Shown here: piece by piece, positions 13,844 through 22,613 of the stretch | Layout: the number at the start of each line of letters is the position of its first letter | How positions within the stretch are numbered: position 1 is the stretch's first letter | Made by a program: the position numbers and the translations under genes | The notes under the pieces: model-generated | What the model was told of the DNA's origin: nothing | The model's input: the letters and a program-made list of their open reading frames with translations, nothing else | The model's database searches: none | Origin: DATKUC01 sp964553615 | Lineage (GTDB): Bacteria; Spirochaetota; Spirochaetia; DSM-27196; DATKUC01 | NCBI GenBank assembly: GCA_964553615.1 | Contig: CAZKMA010000009.1 | Coordinates: 28,565 to 92,564, forward strand | DNA: 64,000 bases | Direction: 5' to 3'

Positions 13844-16843
13844 ATGCCAAAAAGCGATGTACAGGTCCATGCCACCGTCGAGCTCGAACTGAGCCCCGAC
13901 GGATCAGAAGCACACGTTCTGATCTCTCGGTCCGAAGGCGGAGAGGCCTGGACGGTAACGCGTATCCTGTCTCTCCTGTCGAGCCGCAACATTACCGGCA
14001 TAGTAACCCGGGACGAAATAGAACGGAAGCTCAAGCTCTTCGAAAACGGCAAGGAACCATCACTCAACATGACCGTCGCCAAAGGGACCCCTCCAACGGA
14101 TCCGTCTCCTGAGCGGCCTGAGTGGACCGACCACGCGGTCCCTGAGCAGATGACCGATATTGCCCGGGACTTCGTGGCCTCTGAACCTCCGCCGGAGATA
14201 ACGACCGAAGTCGTAGAGAAGATCAGACGAAAAAAGCGTGTTTTGAAAAAGTCGCACATCCCCTTCCTGCCTCCGAAAGAGGAAATCGTGGAGGTGGTGG
14301 AGCGACAGGTTCACAACGAACGGGTCTATCTCGATCCGACGGTCGAAGGCTACGGGTGGGTCGATGCGGAACAGAAGGTGGCCGACCTGTTCCCGGGAGA
14401 TCCAGGAACACCCGGCAAAGACGTATTCGGGAAGGCAGTTCCTCCGGCAGCAATCCTGGACGCGGACTACCACACCGGCAGAAATCTCAACAGAAAGCGC
14501 AATGAGTTGTTCAGCGAAACTTCCGGGTTCCTGCGGTACGGGACCAACTGGGCGGACATCATTCCATTCCGCCTTCACCGCTGGGACCTCTATCTCTCGG
14601 ACGACAGGGCAACATGCTTTCTCAATCTCGAACCGGGCAGTCTCGAGGCTCCCAGGCCGACTCCGGACGAAATATTCGACGCGGCCGAAAAGCTCTCCTA
14701 TTCCCGTGAGGTACTGCTCGATCCGCAGGAGATAATCGGCCTTATCGATAACACGATTATCCACGGCAACCCGGTGCGGGGCATTTCGCTTTCCCGGAGC
14801 CGGGACGGTCGCGCCGAAGTCACGGTCAGCGAGGACCGGCTCACTGCAGTGCTCTCTGTTCGCAAGAGTCGCGGAAACGGCAAACCGCTCAAACTCCGGG
14901 ATATCGGTGCAGCCATTACCGCTGCACGGTTAAAGTCCTTCGACCGTACGCGCGTCCAGAACGACGTTACCGCGTTTTACCGCGGGCCGGACGACGAACT
15001 TACCGGTTATATCCTTGCCGAGGGAAAGGCCCCGACGAAAGGAAGAGACAGCGTCGTCGAAATTACCGGCCGTTTCTACGATCCGAAAAAAACGGAAGAG
15101 CTGAAGACACGGATCTCGGCCTCGGGGCGCAATGGTGCCATTTCCGGATCACTTGCCGCCGATTTTCCCCCGGATCTCATCGAGACCATGGCGCCGGTCC
15201 AGCCGGAACAGCGGGTCTTCAGTTACTCACAGCCCTTGACGGGCGAACCGGGCATCGACCTCTACGGACAGGCAATACCGGGAATTTCCGGAGACGAACC
15301 CCGATTCCGGCTCTTCGAAAACGTCACGCAAAAACAGAACGTCATCATTTCCGAAGTGGAAGGTGTCCTCGATGTGGGGAAGGCCGAGGACGGAACCTAT
15401 CTGCTGCGGGTACGTCAGGATTCCGACGCACAGGTAGAGGTCCTGCTGACACCTGATCGCATGCTTGCCACTCTCTCCGTCACCGGCCGGTCGGGCATAG
15501 GACGGACCGCGAACGAAGAGATGATTCGCACGGCGCTTTCCGAAGCGGGCGTGCGCGTTGGAATAGACGAACCCGCGCTGAAGGAAGCAATCATGCAGGC
15601 GGTTACCGGGGAAGAGGTGGTGGATGCCGTCGTTGCGCGAGGTGAAATGCCGATACGCCCCGGACAGCGTGCTCTGCGCTATCTGGTCCCGGTTGCCAAC
15701 AACGCCGGTGTAAGAATCCGGGAAGACGGACGCGCGGACTACAAGAACCAGGATCGCATTACACAGGTAAGCGCAGGCACCGATATTGCCGAGATTATTC
15801 CGCCGCAGGCAGAACCCCGGGATGGTTTCGATGTAACCGGTAAGGTTATTCCCGTGGGCGAGTCGGCAAACTTCGACGCGGAGGTCGGCGCAAACGTGGC
15901 ACAAACACTGCGGCCCGACGGCACCATCGTGTTTGTTGCCAAAGCGAACGGCGAGCTTGTCATTGACCGAAACATCATTTCCGTTCGTGCGGTTCATCTG
16001 ATAAGGGGCGATGTAGGTCTCAAGACCGGCAATATCCGCTTTCACGGACCGGTTTCCGTTACGGGAAATGTGCGTTCAGGCTTTTTTGTCATGAGCGATG
16101 GGGAAATTCGCGTTGGCGAAGGAGTCGAAGCGGGGCTGCTCTCCTCAGGAGAAAACATCCTGATACGGCAGGGTATTCGCGGCGGCGGCAAAGCGGTGCT
16201 GCGCACCAAGAAGAACATACTTGCGGCCTTCTGTGAACAGGCAACATTGCTTTCGGTAGGAGACATCGTAATTGACAGAAGCTGCATGCAAAGCCGCGTC
16301 AAATGCAATGGCAGACTCATTCTCACCGGAGAGAAAGGAAACCTGGTAGGAGGTCAGATACAGGCGCGCAACGGGGTTGAGGCGATGAACATCGGTTCGG
16401 ATCGGAGTGCACACACCCAGATATCCTTTGGCCAAAACTACCTCATATCCGACCATATCGAGGCCGAGAGCAAGGAGATCGAGAAGCTCAAGGCACGACT
16501 CGTGCAGGTAGACGGATATCTGAAGACCGCGGAGACACAAGCCCACCGGACAGACGGGCTCGGTCCGGACGCGGGGACCGGGAAGCCTCTATCGGCTCTG
16601 TACCAGGAAAAAACAAAGCTTTTGCGCTCCATTGAGAAACGAAATATGCGTATCTTTATGTTTCGGGAGAAGTTTGAAGAACACTTCGATTCCGCCGTCC
16701 GAGTCCGCGGAACGGTCTTTCCCGGGACGATTCTCGAGAGCCACGGACGAACCCTGGCAGTCTCGACTGCAAAGAAGAACGTTCAGTTCGTCTTTGACAC
16801 AACGACCGGACGCATCGAAGAGCGGCCGTTGAATAACTCCTGA
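13844..16843 (+). CDS. FapA/DUF342-family protein with repeated N-terminal modules
   Basis: A 999-residue protein, much longer than the 450-650 residues usual for FapA. The conserved DUF342 module word (PG.DVFGK.IP) occurs three times, near residues 187 (GTPGKDVFGKAVPP), 467 (GEPGIDLYGQAIPG) and 658 (PRDGFDVTGKVIPVG), showing internal repetition. It is followed by the right-handed beta-helix part (about 680-870: VTGNVRSGFFVMSDGEIRVGEGVEAG) and a C-terminal coiled coil (about 870-940). FapA in Vibrio affects polar flagellation; here the partner is the MinD-like gene just upstream. I prefer the ATG at 13844; a TTG at 13832 is also in frame. An N-terminal DUF342 extension (residues 1-80) is charged. 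Confidence 0.85.
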   Translation: MPKSDVQVHATVELELSPDGSEAHVLISRSEGGEAWTVTRILSLLSSRNITGIVTRDEIERKLKLFENGKEPSLNMTVAKGTPPTDPSPERPEWTDHAVPEQMTDIARDFVASEPPPEITTEVVEKIRRKKRVLKKSHIPFLPPKEEIVEVVERQVHNERVYLDPTVEGYGWVDAEQKVADLFPGDPGTPGKDVFGKAVPPAAILDADYHTGRNLNRKRNELFSETSGFLRYGTNWADIIPFRLHRWDLYLSDDRATCFLNLEPGSLEAPRPTPDEIFDAAEKLSYSREVLLDPQEIIGLIDNTIIHGNPVRGISLSRSRDGRAEVTVSEDRLTAVLSVRKSRGNGKPLKLRDIGAAITAARLKSFDRTRVQNDVTAFYRGPDDELTGYILAEGKAPTKGRDSVVEITGRFYDPKKTEELKTRISASGRNGAISGSLAADFPPDLIETMAPVQPEQRVFSYSQPLTGEPGIDLYGQAIPGISGDEPRFRLFENVTQKQNVIISEVEGVLDVGKAEDGTYLLRVRQDSDAQVEVLLTPDRMLATLSVTGRSGIGRTANEEMIRTALSEAGVRVGIDEPALKEAIMQAVTGEEVVDAVVARGEMPIRPGQRALRYLVPVANNAGVRIREDGRADYKNQDRITQVSAGTDIAEIIPPQAEPRDGFDVTGKVIPVGESANFDAEVGANVAQTLRPDGTIVFVAKANGELVIDRNIISVRAVHLIRGDVGLKTGNIRFHGPVSVTGNVRSGFFVMSDGEIRVGEGVEAGLLSSGENILIRQGIRGGGKAVLRTKKNILAAFCEQATLLSVGDIVIDRSCMQSRVKCNGRLILTGEKGNLVGGQIQARNGVEAMNIGSDRSAHTQISFGQNYLISDHIEAESKEIEKLKARLVQVDGYLKTAETQAHRTDGLGPDAGTGKPLSALYQEKTKLLRSIEKRNMRIFMFREKFEEHFDSAVRVRGTVFPGTILESHGRTLAVSTAKKNVQFVFDTTTGRIEERPLNNS

Positions 16844-16854
16844 CTGGAGGACGC

Positions 16855-17871
16855 ATGCTACTGTACTTGAAATACCCTACGTGGATATCGCCGCAGATCA
16901 TACCAGGACTTCCATTCCGCTGGTACGGACTGATGTACCTCATCGCTTTCGCGGTGACCTACCTCCTGTTCATGTATCAGGTCCGCAAACGAAAACTTGA
17001 ACTGAACCCGGATGACGTAACAAGCTTCTTTTTCTGGATTATCATTGGCCTCCTCGTCGGGGGAAGACTCTTCTCCGGAATATTCTACGATCCGACTGGA
17101 TTGTACCTGCACAAACCCTGGCTCATCTTCTGGCCGTTCGACTCAAACATGCACTTCACGGGATTTCAGGGCATGAGTTATCATGGCGGGCTGACCGGCG
17201 GAATTGTAGCGGCAATCATCTTCGCCCGGGTAAGGAAAATCGACCTGCTCGACTGGGGAGACATGCTCATCGCCGGCGTGCCGCTCGGGTACACGTTCGG
17301 ACGCCTGGGAAATTTCATAAACGGTGAACTGTGGGGACGTGTCACCACCGAACCGTGGGGAATGGTCTTTCCGAACGCTCAAAGATACCCGGCCAATGTG
17401 CCGTGGGTGGCAAAGGTGGCACACGAAACCGGTGTTCCGGTTCAGTTCTCGAATCAGCTCATCAACCTGCCCAGACACCCTTCCCAGCTCTATGAAGCAT
17501 TCTTCGAAGGAATTGTCCTGTGGGCTATCCTCTGGTTCATCTTTCGAAAACGCAAGCCGTATCCCGGATTCCTCGTTGGGGCCTATGTGGTCGGATACGG
17601 GATCATTCGATTCATCATCGAATACTTCCGGCAGCCGGATCAGGGCATCGGTTACGTAGTCCGGCTCTCTTCGGCGCCGATTCCGCCGGAACTTCTTCGG
17701 ACTCCCTTCGACTTCTCAATGGGTCAGGTGTTGAGTTTCTTCATGATCCTTGGCGGGGTCATTGCGCTCATTCTTCTCAAGCGGAGACACGACAACCGCC
17801 CCCAGGTCGCGGCGTTCGAAAAGGTTCCCCCCGGCCAGAGTCAGCAAAGAACAAAACGGCGCCGGAGATAG
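16855..17871 (+). CDS. lgt: Prolipoprotein diacylglyceryl transferase
   Basis: A 338-residue polytopic inner-membrane enzyme that transfers diacylglycerol from phosphatidylglycerol to the lipobox cysteine of prolipoproteins. The Lgt signature GRLGNFINGELWGR is intact (about residues 150-163), and MSYHGGLTGG (about 107-116) supplies the essential His. About seven membrane segments are visible. The C-terminal tail is strongly basic (QQRTKRRRR). GGAGG lies five bases before the ATG. It is the last gene of the plus-strand run that begins at 12218. Confidence 0.96.
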   Translation: MLLYLKYPTWISPQIIPGLPFRWYGLMYLIAFAVTYLLFMYQVRKRKLELNPDDVTSFFFWIIIGLLVGGRLFSGIFYDPTGLYLHKPWLIFWPFDSNMHFTGFQGMSYHGGLTGGIVAAIIFARVRKIDLLDWGDMLIAGVPLGYTFGRLGNFINGELWGRVTTEPWGMVFPNAQRYPANVPWVAKVAHETGVPVQFSNQLINLPRHPSQLYEAFFEGIVLWAILWFIFRKRKPYPGFLVGAYVVGYGIIRFIIEYFRQPDQGIGYVVRLSSAPIPPELLRTPFDFSMGQVLSFFMILGGVIALILLKRRHDNRPQVAAFEKVPPGQSQQRTKRRRR

Positions 17872-17877
17872 ATCGGT

Positions 17878-19284
17878 TCAGACCGAGTACCGCGCCTTGC
17901 TCTTGCGAATACGCATCCGGGAGGCGCGAATCTCATCGCCATATGCGGCGAATACACCCGACAACCGGTCGAGCAGGTTCCCGAAACCAAACTCCCTGCG
18001 TGCAATGAGAAAATTCTCTTCCACCATGCGCTTCCGTTCTTCCGGATGCGTAAGCACGTATTCCATTGCCTCGAGAACATGGTCTTCGATTACGAGGCGA
18101 CCGTCTTCGTCGTACCGATCACGGATTTCTATGTTGTGCAGTCCGGTAACCGCTATGTCGGTCTTATAGACCAGGTAGGTGGTAATGACCACCGGCACGC
18201 GTGCCGCAAGAGCTTCGAGTAAAGCATTTCCGAACCCTTCCCAGATTGGAAGATAGGTTACGAGATCCGCGTTTGCCAGAACGTCGCGGTTGGTGTACAT
18301 CTTCTGTTCGCCTGCATCGCCCGTCGTGATTCCCCGGACGGAGCCGACGCGATCCGCAATGAAATGGGCGTTGACCCCAAGCTCCGCGGCGAGCTGTTTT
18401 ATCTCTTCGACGTAGTTCTCGTCCGGTTCATCTCCCTGGTAAAGCGAGATAATGTAGTGCAAACGGTCGCGGTACTTCGGATACCGGTCCGCAAAACGAC
18501 CGACCAGACGCACCGAATCTTCAATGCGCTTTCTGCGAACTACACGCGTCGGCTGAACAATGAGAATGTCATCGCCGCGAAAGCCAAGATCCTTGCGAAA
18601 GGTCGAATTGTACTCGTCGAGTACGACCGGATCATCGAAATCCTCGCAGTTTGGTACAACGTGCGGCTGAACCCGCTTCAGCGAGCTCAGGATATGCGCC
18701 GCGTAGGAAGAGATGACAACATGCTCCAGGCCCAGATCCACCGGGGGCATAATGCGTGTAAGGAGTGATTCGATATGTGAGTTGCTGAACCTGCTGCGTT
18801 CCCACCAGAAGTCGTGGTGATGGAAGATTGTGGCAACCCGCTTCTCGGTTGCCAGGTGGTACAGACCAATGCCCCCGAGAAGGGTCATCGGCATTGCGTT
18901 CGTGTTCTCTCCAATCAGAACATCGATACCGTTGTCCTGGACGTATCGGTGGATCAGATCGCCCACCTCCTGCCCTGCTGCCATCATCTCCTCGACCAGT
19001 TCGTCCCGGGAGTTCTGATTGTCCCGCGGCGGAATACGCGACAGGAAGGGAAAGAAGCGGCGTTCATAAAGAATCTGCTGCTCGGAACCGAAGCGGATCC
19101 CGGGAACGAGGAATTGCTGACTTGCGGGAACATTCTCCACCGGGCTTCGATAGTAACCGGCAATGGTGTGAACCTGGTGCCCCATCTGGTTCAGAGCGGC
19201 AATCCACTTGTTCACTTCGAGAGATACACCGTCCACATCGCCCAGTTTTCCGCTGACGAATCCAATACGAAAGTTGTCTGCCAT
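17878..19284 (-). CDS. GT4-family glycosyltransferase
   Basis: A 468-residue cytosolic GT-B enzyme. The N-terminus (FRIGFVSGKLGDVDGVSLEV) resembles retaining GT4 enzymes acting on small acceptors, such as mannosylglucosylglycerate and mannosylfructose-phosphate synthases. The nucleotide-sugar site is seen in VQPTRVVRRKRIEDSV (about 240-255) and the E-x7-E motif in PIWEGFGNALLEAL (about 348-361). It has no signal peptide. The start at 19284 is preceded by GAGG at good spacing; the frame extends six codons upstream. It lies 60 bases downstream of the DUF4914 gene on the same strand and is probably co-transcribed with it. Donor and acceptor cannot be told from sequence. Confidence 0.85.
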   Translation of the reverse strand: MADNFRIGFVSGKLGDVDGVSLEVNKWIAALNQMGHQVHTIAGYYRSPVENVPASQQFLVPGIRFGSEQQILYERRFFPFLSRIPPRDNQNSRDELVEEMMAAGQEVGDLIHRYVQDNGIDVLIGENTNAMPMTLLGGIGLYHLATEKRVATIFHHHDFWWERSRFSNSHIESLLTRIMPPVDLGLEHVVISSYAAHILSSLKRVQPHVVPNCEDFDDPVVLDEYNSTFRKDLGFRGDDILIVQPTRVVRRKRIEDSVRLVGRFADRYPKYRDRLHYIISLYQGDEPDENYVEEIKQLAAELGVNAHFIADRVGSVRGITTGDAGEQKMYTNRDVLANADLVTYLPIWEGFGNALLEALAARVPVVITTYLVYKTDIAVTGLHNIEIRDRYDEDGRLVIEDHVLEAMEYVLTHPEERKRMVEENFLIARREFGFGNLLDRLSGVFAAYGDEIRASRMRIRKSKARYSV

Positions 19285-19344
19285 GGTACGTACCTCATAC
19301 ACAAGATATGTCCATGGAGAAAGGGTTTCAACCGCGCGGAGTCG

Positions 19345-21231
19345 TTACCCGATCAACGCTTCCTCATAATCCTGAATCGAGCCGTTGTTCAGGCACACAT
19401 CGATGATCCTGCGGCCGACCGGATGAAGTTCGTCGGTATAGAATTGCCTCAACTCGCGATGGAAAAAATTCCGCAGGATCTCGGCGCCGGCGTCATAGCC
19501 GTCATTACCCACCTCGAGCTGTTCATTCACTCGAAGCATTCCCTTCGGGATGGTCTGGCCATCCACCCGAAGCGAAGGAAGGGCATACCCGAGCAGCGCA
19601 AGACGGGATTCCATGAGCTGTCCCGGGCGAAACCGAACACTCCCGCGACGGGCAATGTATTCGCGCGCAATCCACTCTGGTTTGAACCCCACTTTGAAGG
19701 CCCCGATGTACTGGTTGGGAATGAGCACAAACTTCGTGCTCGGCGTGGCGATAATCTGCTCGAGCAGGAGATTCGCCTGACGAACCATCTTCCCGGTTGC
19801 GAACGGCCAGTAGGAGCCGACCCCTTCGCTCACGAGTCCCTCGCCGGACACGATGCTCGGATTCGAATGACCGCGGGGAGCGACAAGTCGCCAGACCCAG
19901 CCGAGCGCAGGCGGCAGAATGTGCAGCATGCCAATGATGCCGTAGTTCGGTTCCTCTCGCGTACACGGAGGCGTACGGACTCCAAAACTCCGCACGTCGA
20001 CCTCGACCGGTCCGTCCAGGACGTTCGGTACGAAGTGGCGGGGCATGATTACTCGCGGATTCGGACATTTTTTCCCGGGTGCGTCCAGCGTGTGGTCCCA
20101 GATAAGCACGGTTGAACCGGGAACACCATCCAGGTTCAGGAAGATGAGCGGTTCCGGCGGTGATATGGTCAGCTTCTCGAGCTGCGGCTCGGTGCCGTAT
20201 TCTGCAAGGTGGTCAACGCGCAGAAACCAGCCCGCCTCGGCGTCTTCGACTACCAGTTTTCTGCTGTTGCGCTGAAGCGCCGGCGGTGCCAGCGCCATAT
20301 CGTCGGTAATCGGCTGCAGTTCACAGGTATCGTTCATTTCAATGAAGAGCTTTTCATTCGTAACTGTGTTCTCACCGAGCAGGATGCGTCCGTCCGTCTC
20401 CCGGTGGATTGCCTGCGTCATTTCACTCTTTCCGCCGCCACTTGCCCCTTCGTGGAGAATGACAAACTCGTTATCGTAGGGAGTAATCAGCTTCACTGCC
20501 GCGCTGTGCAGGGTAACCCATCCCTCCTGCTCACCAAGAGTCAGAAGGATGCCGTATACGCCCTTCTTGGCACTCGGACCGGGATAGAGGTTGTAGGAAA
20601 AGAGCTCGTGCATACCGGCCAGACGATTGTGAATGACCACCTGTTTTCCGTCAAAATGAGTGTGCCGGAACGGCGGGGCAACGTAGATGACCGCACGCGG
20701 CTCAAAACCGTCAGGAATATCGTCCCGGGGAATGAACCCCTGGAGGTCCGCCATGGCCGCCACGAAAAATCCTGCATTTGCCGGAGCAACAATGAGCGTC
20801 GGATAGCCATGCGTCATATCTCCGGAAAGAAACGGCATGACAATGAGGGGCTGCTCGGAAAGCCACTTGAAAGTTTCCGCGCGCACCGAGTCGAAGCCAT
20901 CACCGAACCGTTCGGTATACCGGGTCTTGTCGGTCGGCAGATCATCAGCAATGACCATAGCTTCGGGATCGCGCCGACGCATGTACACCTCGGTGTAGTT
21001 CACTGCAAAGCCATTCTTGCATCGTGCAACGGTCGCCTCGACAACCCGCCCCTTTCCGGACACTTCGTAGGCCACCTCGCAGCCGCTGCTCTCGGGATCC
21101 ATGCAGACAAGATTCAGGAGATGATTGCGGCTTTCCGGTACGATAACTTCAGTCTGCGAGATGATCCGCTCGAGGTCTCGAGGAAGCTTGCACTTGTCCA
21201 GCACTATGTTGCCCAATAGCGTGTCCTTCAT
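19345..21231 (-). CDS. DUF4914-family P-loop protein (PEPCK/HPr-kinase-like)
   Basis: A 628-residue soluble protein matching, as I recall it, the DUF4914 family of about 630 residues, which has no known function. The middle has a kinase-type P-loop, HEGASGGGKSEM (about residues 258-269), similar to those of phosphoenolpyruvate carboxykinase and HPr kinase. About 45 residues later comes an acidic ITDDMALAP that could be the second metal-binding motif. The N-terminal 240 residues are beta-rich. It is the first gene after a promoter and a long structured leader, and it is followed by the GT4 gene. A role as kinase for the sugar product or precursor of the GT4 enzyme is an inference from the P-loop and the pairing. 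Confidence 0.75.
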   Translation of the reverse strand: MKDTLLGNIVLDKCKLPRDLERIISQTEVIVPESRNHLLNLVCMDPESSGCEVAYEVSGKGRVVEATVARCKNGFAVNYTEVYMRRRDPEAMVIADDLPTDKTRYTERFGDGFDSVRAETFKWLSEQPLIVMPFLSGDMTHGYPTLIVAPANAGFFVAAMADLQGFIPRDDIPDGFEPRAVIYVAPPFRHTHFDGKQVVIHNRLAGMHELFSYNLYPGPSAKKGVYGILLTLGEQEGWVTLHSAAVKLITPYDNEFVILHEGASGGGKSEMTQAIHRETDGRILLGENTVTNEKLFIEMNDTCELQPITDDMALAPPALQRNSRKLVVEDAEAGWFLRVDHLAEYGTEPQLEKLTISPPEPLIFLNLDGVPGSTVLIWDHTLDAPGKKCPNPRVIMPRHFVPNVLDGPVEVDVRSFGVRTPPCTREEPNYGIIGMLHILPPALGWVWRLVAPRGHSNPSIVSGEGLVSEGVGSYWPFATGKMVRQANLLLEQIIATPSTKFVLIPNQYIGAFKVGFKPEWIAREYIARRGSVRFRPGQLMESRLALLGYALPSLRVDGQTIPKGMLRVNEQLEVGNDGYDAGAEILRNFFHRELRQFYTDELHPVGRRIIDVCLNNGSIQDYEEALIG

Positions 21232-21467
21232 TTCCGGTTATTCTCCATGAATACTCTAAACGCCCACGCAATTCAACCCCGCCTGCGCCCGGTACTCGCG
21301 TCGTTGTCTGGAGACAAATCGAAATCTGTTGCCGAGCGGACGACCGGATCCACAGACAGGGAGAAGTACCATCAGGTACCGATTTCGAAAACCGTTGCCT
21401 TTGGCATCTTTTCCGTCTGCATTTCATACATCGAAGTGTATCTTTATGCAGGAAATTCCGGGAATTT
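21232..21467 (-). promoter_or_regulatory. Long structured 5-prime leader of the DUF4914-GT4 operon
   Basis: About 235 bases separate the predicted transcription start (near 21467) from the ATG at 21231, and no gene is seen in it. Read on the minus strand it opens with a strong two-part stem-loop at 21410-21455: outer arms ATGCAG/CTGCAT (21446-21451 with 21417-21422) and inner arms TGTAT/ATACA around a six-base loop. Just before it is a tight hairpin with arms GAAATTC/GAATTTC (21452-21468). Further down is a GTACC/GGTAC hairpin near 21366-21380. This density of stems suggests a cis-acting RNA element, but no known riboswitch class is recognised. Confidence 0.4.
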
Positions 21468-21473
21468 CGGCTG

Positions 21474-21503
21474 ATTATACGCGATATCTGAAAAAACATG
21501 CAA
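21474..21503 (-). promoter_or_regulatory. Promoter of the DUF4914-GT4 operon
   Basis: On the minus strand, TTGCAT (21498-21503) and a perfect TATAAT (21474-21479) are separated by 18 bases. Transcription would begin near 21467. Confidence 0.55.
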
Positions 21504-21518
21504 CAGGTCGCCGGGACG

Positions 21519-21588
21519 AGGCCCGGGAGACGCACCTGGGAAGGCCCTTGAGGGAAGCCCCTGTGGGAGGCACCTAGGGGCCCGCGGC
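21519..21588. repeat. Cluster of short imperfect CCT-NN-GGG repeats
   Basis: From 21519 to about 21588 the sequence is a run of 12-14-base units, each with C-runs then G-runs: GGCCCGGGAG, GCACCTGGGAAG, GCCCTTGAGGGAAG, CCCCTGTGGGAG, GCACCTAGGGG. Each unit is a small imperfect palindrome and adjacent units could pair in several ways. The cluster spans the stop codon of znuA (21574) and lies upstream of the DUF4914 promoter. It may help end znuA transcription, although no long T-run follows directly. Confidence 0.4.
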
Positions 21589-22524
21589 ACCCGCGAGGAG
21601 AGTCTTCGCCATAGTCTCCAGGTTGGAGAGCACGTCCGGGGCAAGGGGGTTGATGACCAGCATCCTGACGCCGAGCGCCTCGGCAATCCGTTTGGCGGTT
21701 GTCTCTGAAAACTCGGGTTCCACGAACACAGCACGTACATGCGCTGCACGCGCGCGCCGGATAAGGTCCTGCATTTCACGGGGCCCCGGATTCTTGCCGT
21801 TTTGTTCAATGGCAAGTTCTTCTATTCCGTAGGTGTCGGTAAAATACCCAAATGCGGGGTGAAACACCAGAATGGAGGAGCCACGAAGCGGCGCAAGCAT
21901 GACCTTGAGCCGGCCATCCAGTGCGTGCAGCCGCGCCACGAGTGCATTGTAGTTCGCCGTGAACGTATCCGCCATTCCGGGAACCTCCGAAACCAGTGCG
22001 TCCCGGATCGTCTTCATCTGGATAGCGAGCTCTCGCGGTCCGAGCCAGATGTGCGGATCGAACCCTTCGACCGCCGGTGAGTTTGCAGTCACGACCATGT
22101 GCTGTCTTCCGTCGGGCGAACGGAGTGTCACTCCCACGCGCGTGTCAACAACCCGGAGATCGGGCACATTCGCCTCCACCCTGGGGAGAAATGCGTCTTC
22201 AAACGGCATGCCGATGCGGAAGTAAAGCCGGGCGTGCGCAACTTCGCTTATCTGCCGCGGAGTCGGCTCGTACGTGTGCGGTTCCCTTCCCGGCGGTACC
22301 ATGACCCCGACCCGCACACCGGTGCCTCCGATCTGGCTTACAAGGTACTCCTGCGGAAGAATACTCACCATCACATTGAGCGGCTGCACCGTCCCACCGG
22401 GGCCGGAAGTGGTATCTCGCTTTCCTCCGGTTCGCTCGGCCGAACCGCCCGCGCAGGCAGCGCCCGCAACTGCAACAAACAGGATAATGCCCGCCGTTAA
22501 TACTCGACCCTTCGCTCGAATCAC
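21574..22524 (-). CDS. znuA: Zinc ABC transporter substrate-binding lipoprotein
   Basis: A 316-residue cluster A-I binding protein. The N-terminus has a lipoprotein signal with lipobox VAGAAC (Cys24). Metal ligands are visible as His in PPGREPHTYEPTP (about residue 83), His in GFDPHIWLGP (about 158), and the FHPAFGYF and FVEPEF regions, as in ZnuA/TroA proteins. The His-rich loop between lobes is short and poor in His. The GTG at 22524 is preceded by GGAGG. It is divergent from the regulator gene and the transporter genes znuC and znuB, sharing a 90-base promoter region. Specificity for zinc rather than manganese is inferred. Confidence 0.88.
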   Translation of the reverse strand: MIRAKGRVLTAGIILFVAVAGAACAGGSAERTGGKRDTTSGPGGTVQPLNVMVSILPQEYLVSQIGGTGVRVGVMVPPGREPHTYEPTPRQISEVAHARLYFRIGMPFEDAFLPRVEANVPDLRVVDTRVGVTLRSPDGRQHMVVTANSPAVEGFDPHIWLGPRELAIQMKTIRDALVSEVPGMADTFTANYNALVARLHALDGRLKVMLAPLRGSSILVFHPAFGYFTDTYGIEELAIEQNGKNPGPREMQDLIRRARAAHVRAVFVEPEFSETTAKRIAEALGVRMLVINPLAPDVLSNLETMAKTLLAGAAGP

Positions 22525-22540
22525 TCTTCCCTCCAGAATC

Positions 22541-22582
22541 TTGCCACTTCGTATTACTCTGTATTACATTATGGGTACTAAC
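22541..22582. promoter_or_regulatory. Divergent znu promoter region with tandem GTATTAC operator candidate
   Basis: Between znuA and the RHH gene, GTATTAC occurs twice exactly ten bases apart (22551-22557 and 22561-22567), one helical turn. A plus-strand promoter (TTGCCA at 22541-22546, 17 bases, TTACAT at 22564-22569) overlaps both copies, and a TAATAC element for znuA overlaps the first on the other strand. This is the layout expected of an autoregulatory operator for the RHH protein. Confidence 0.4.
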
Positions 22583-22613
22583 GGAGCACCTCCTCCGTCA
22601 AGAGGGAATTTGT

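Noticed and set aside
15227..16045. Long minus-strand frame opposite fapA
   Set aside because: No recognisable domain, no ribosome-binding site, and it lies wholly within the strongly supported fapA gene.
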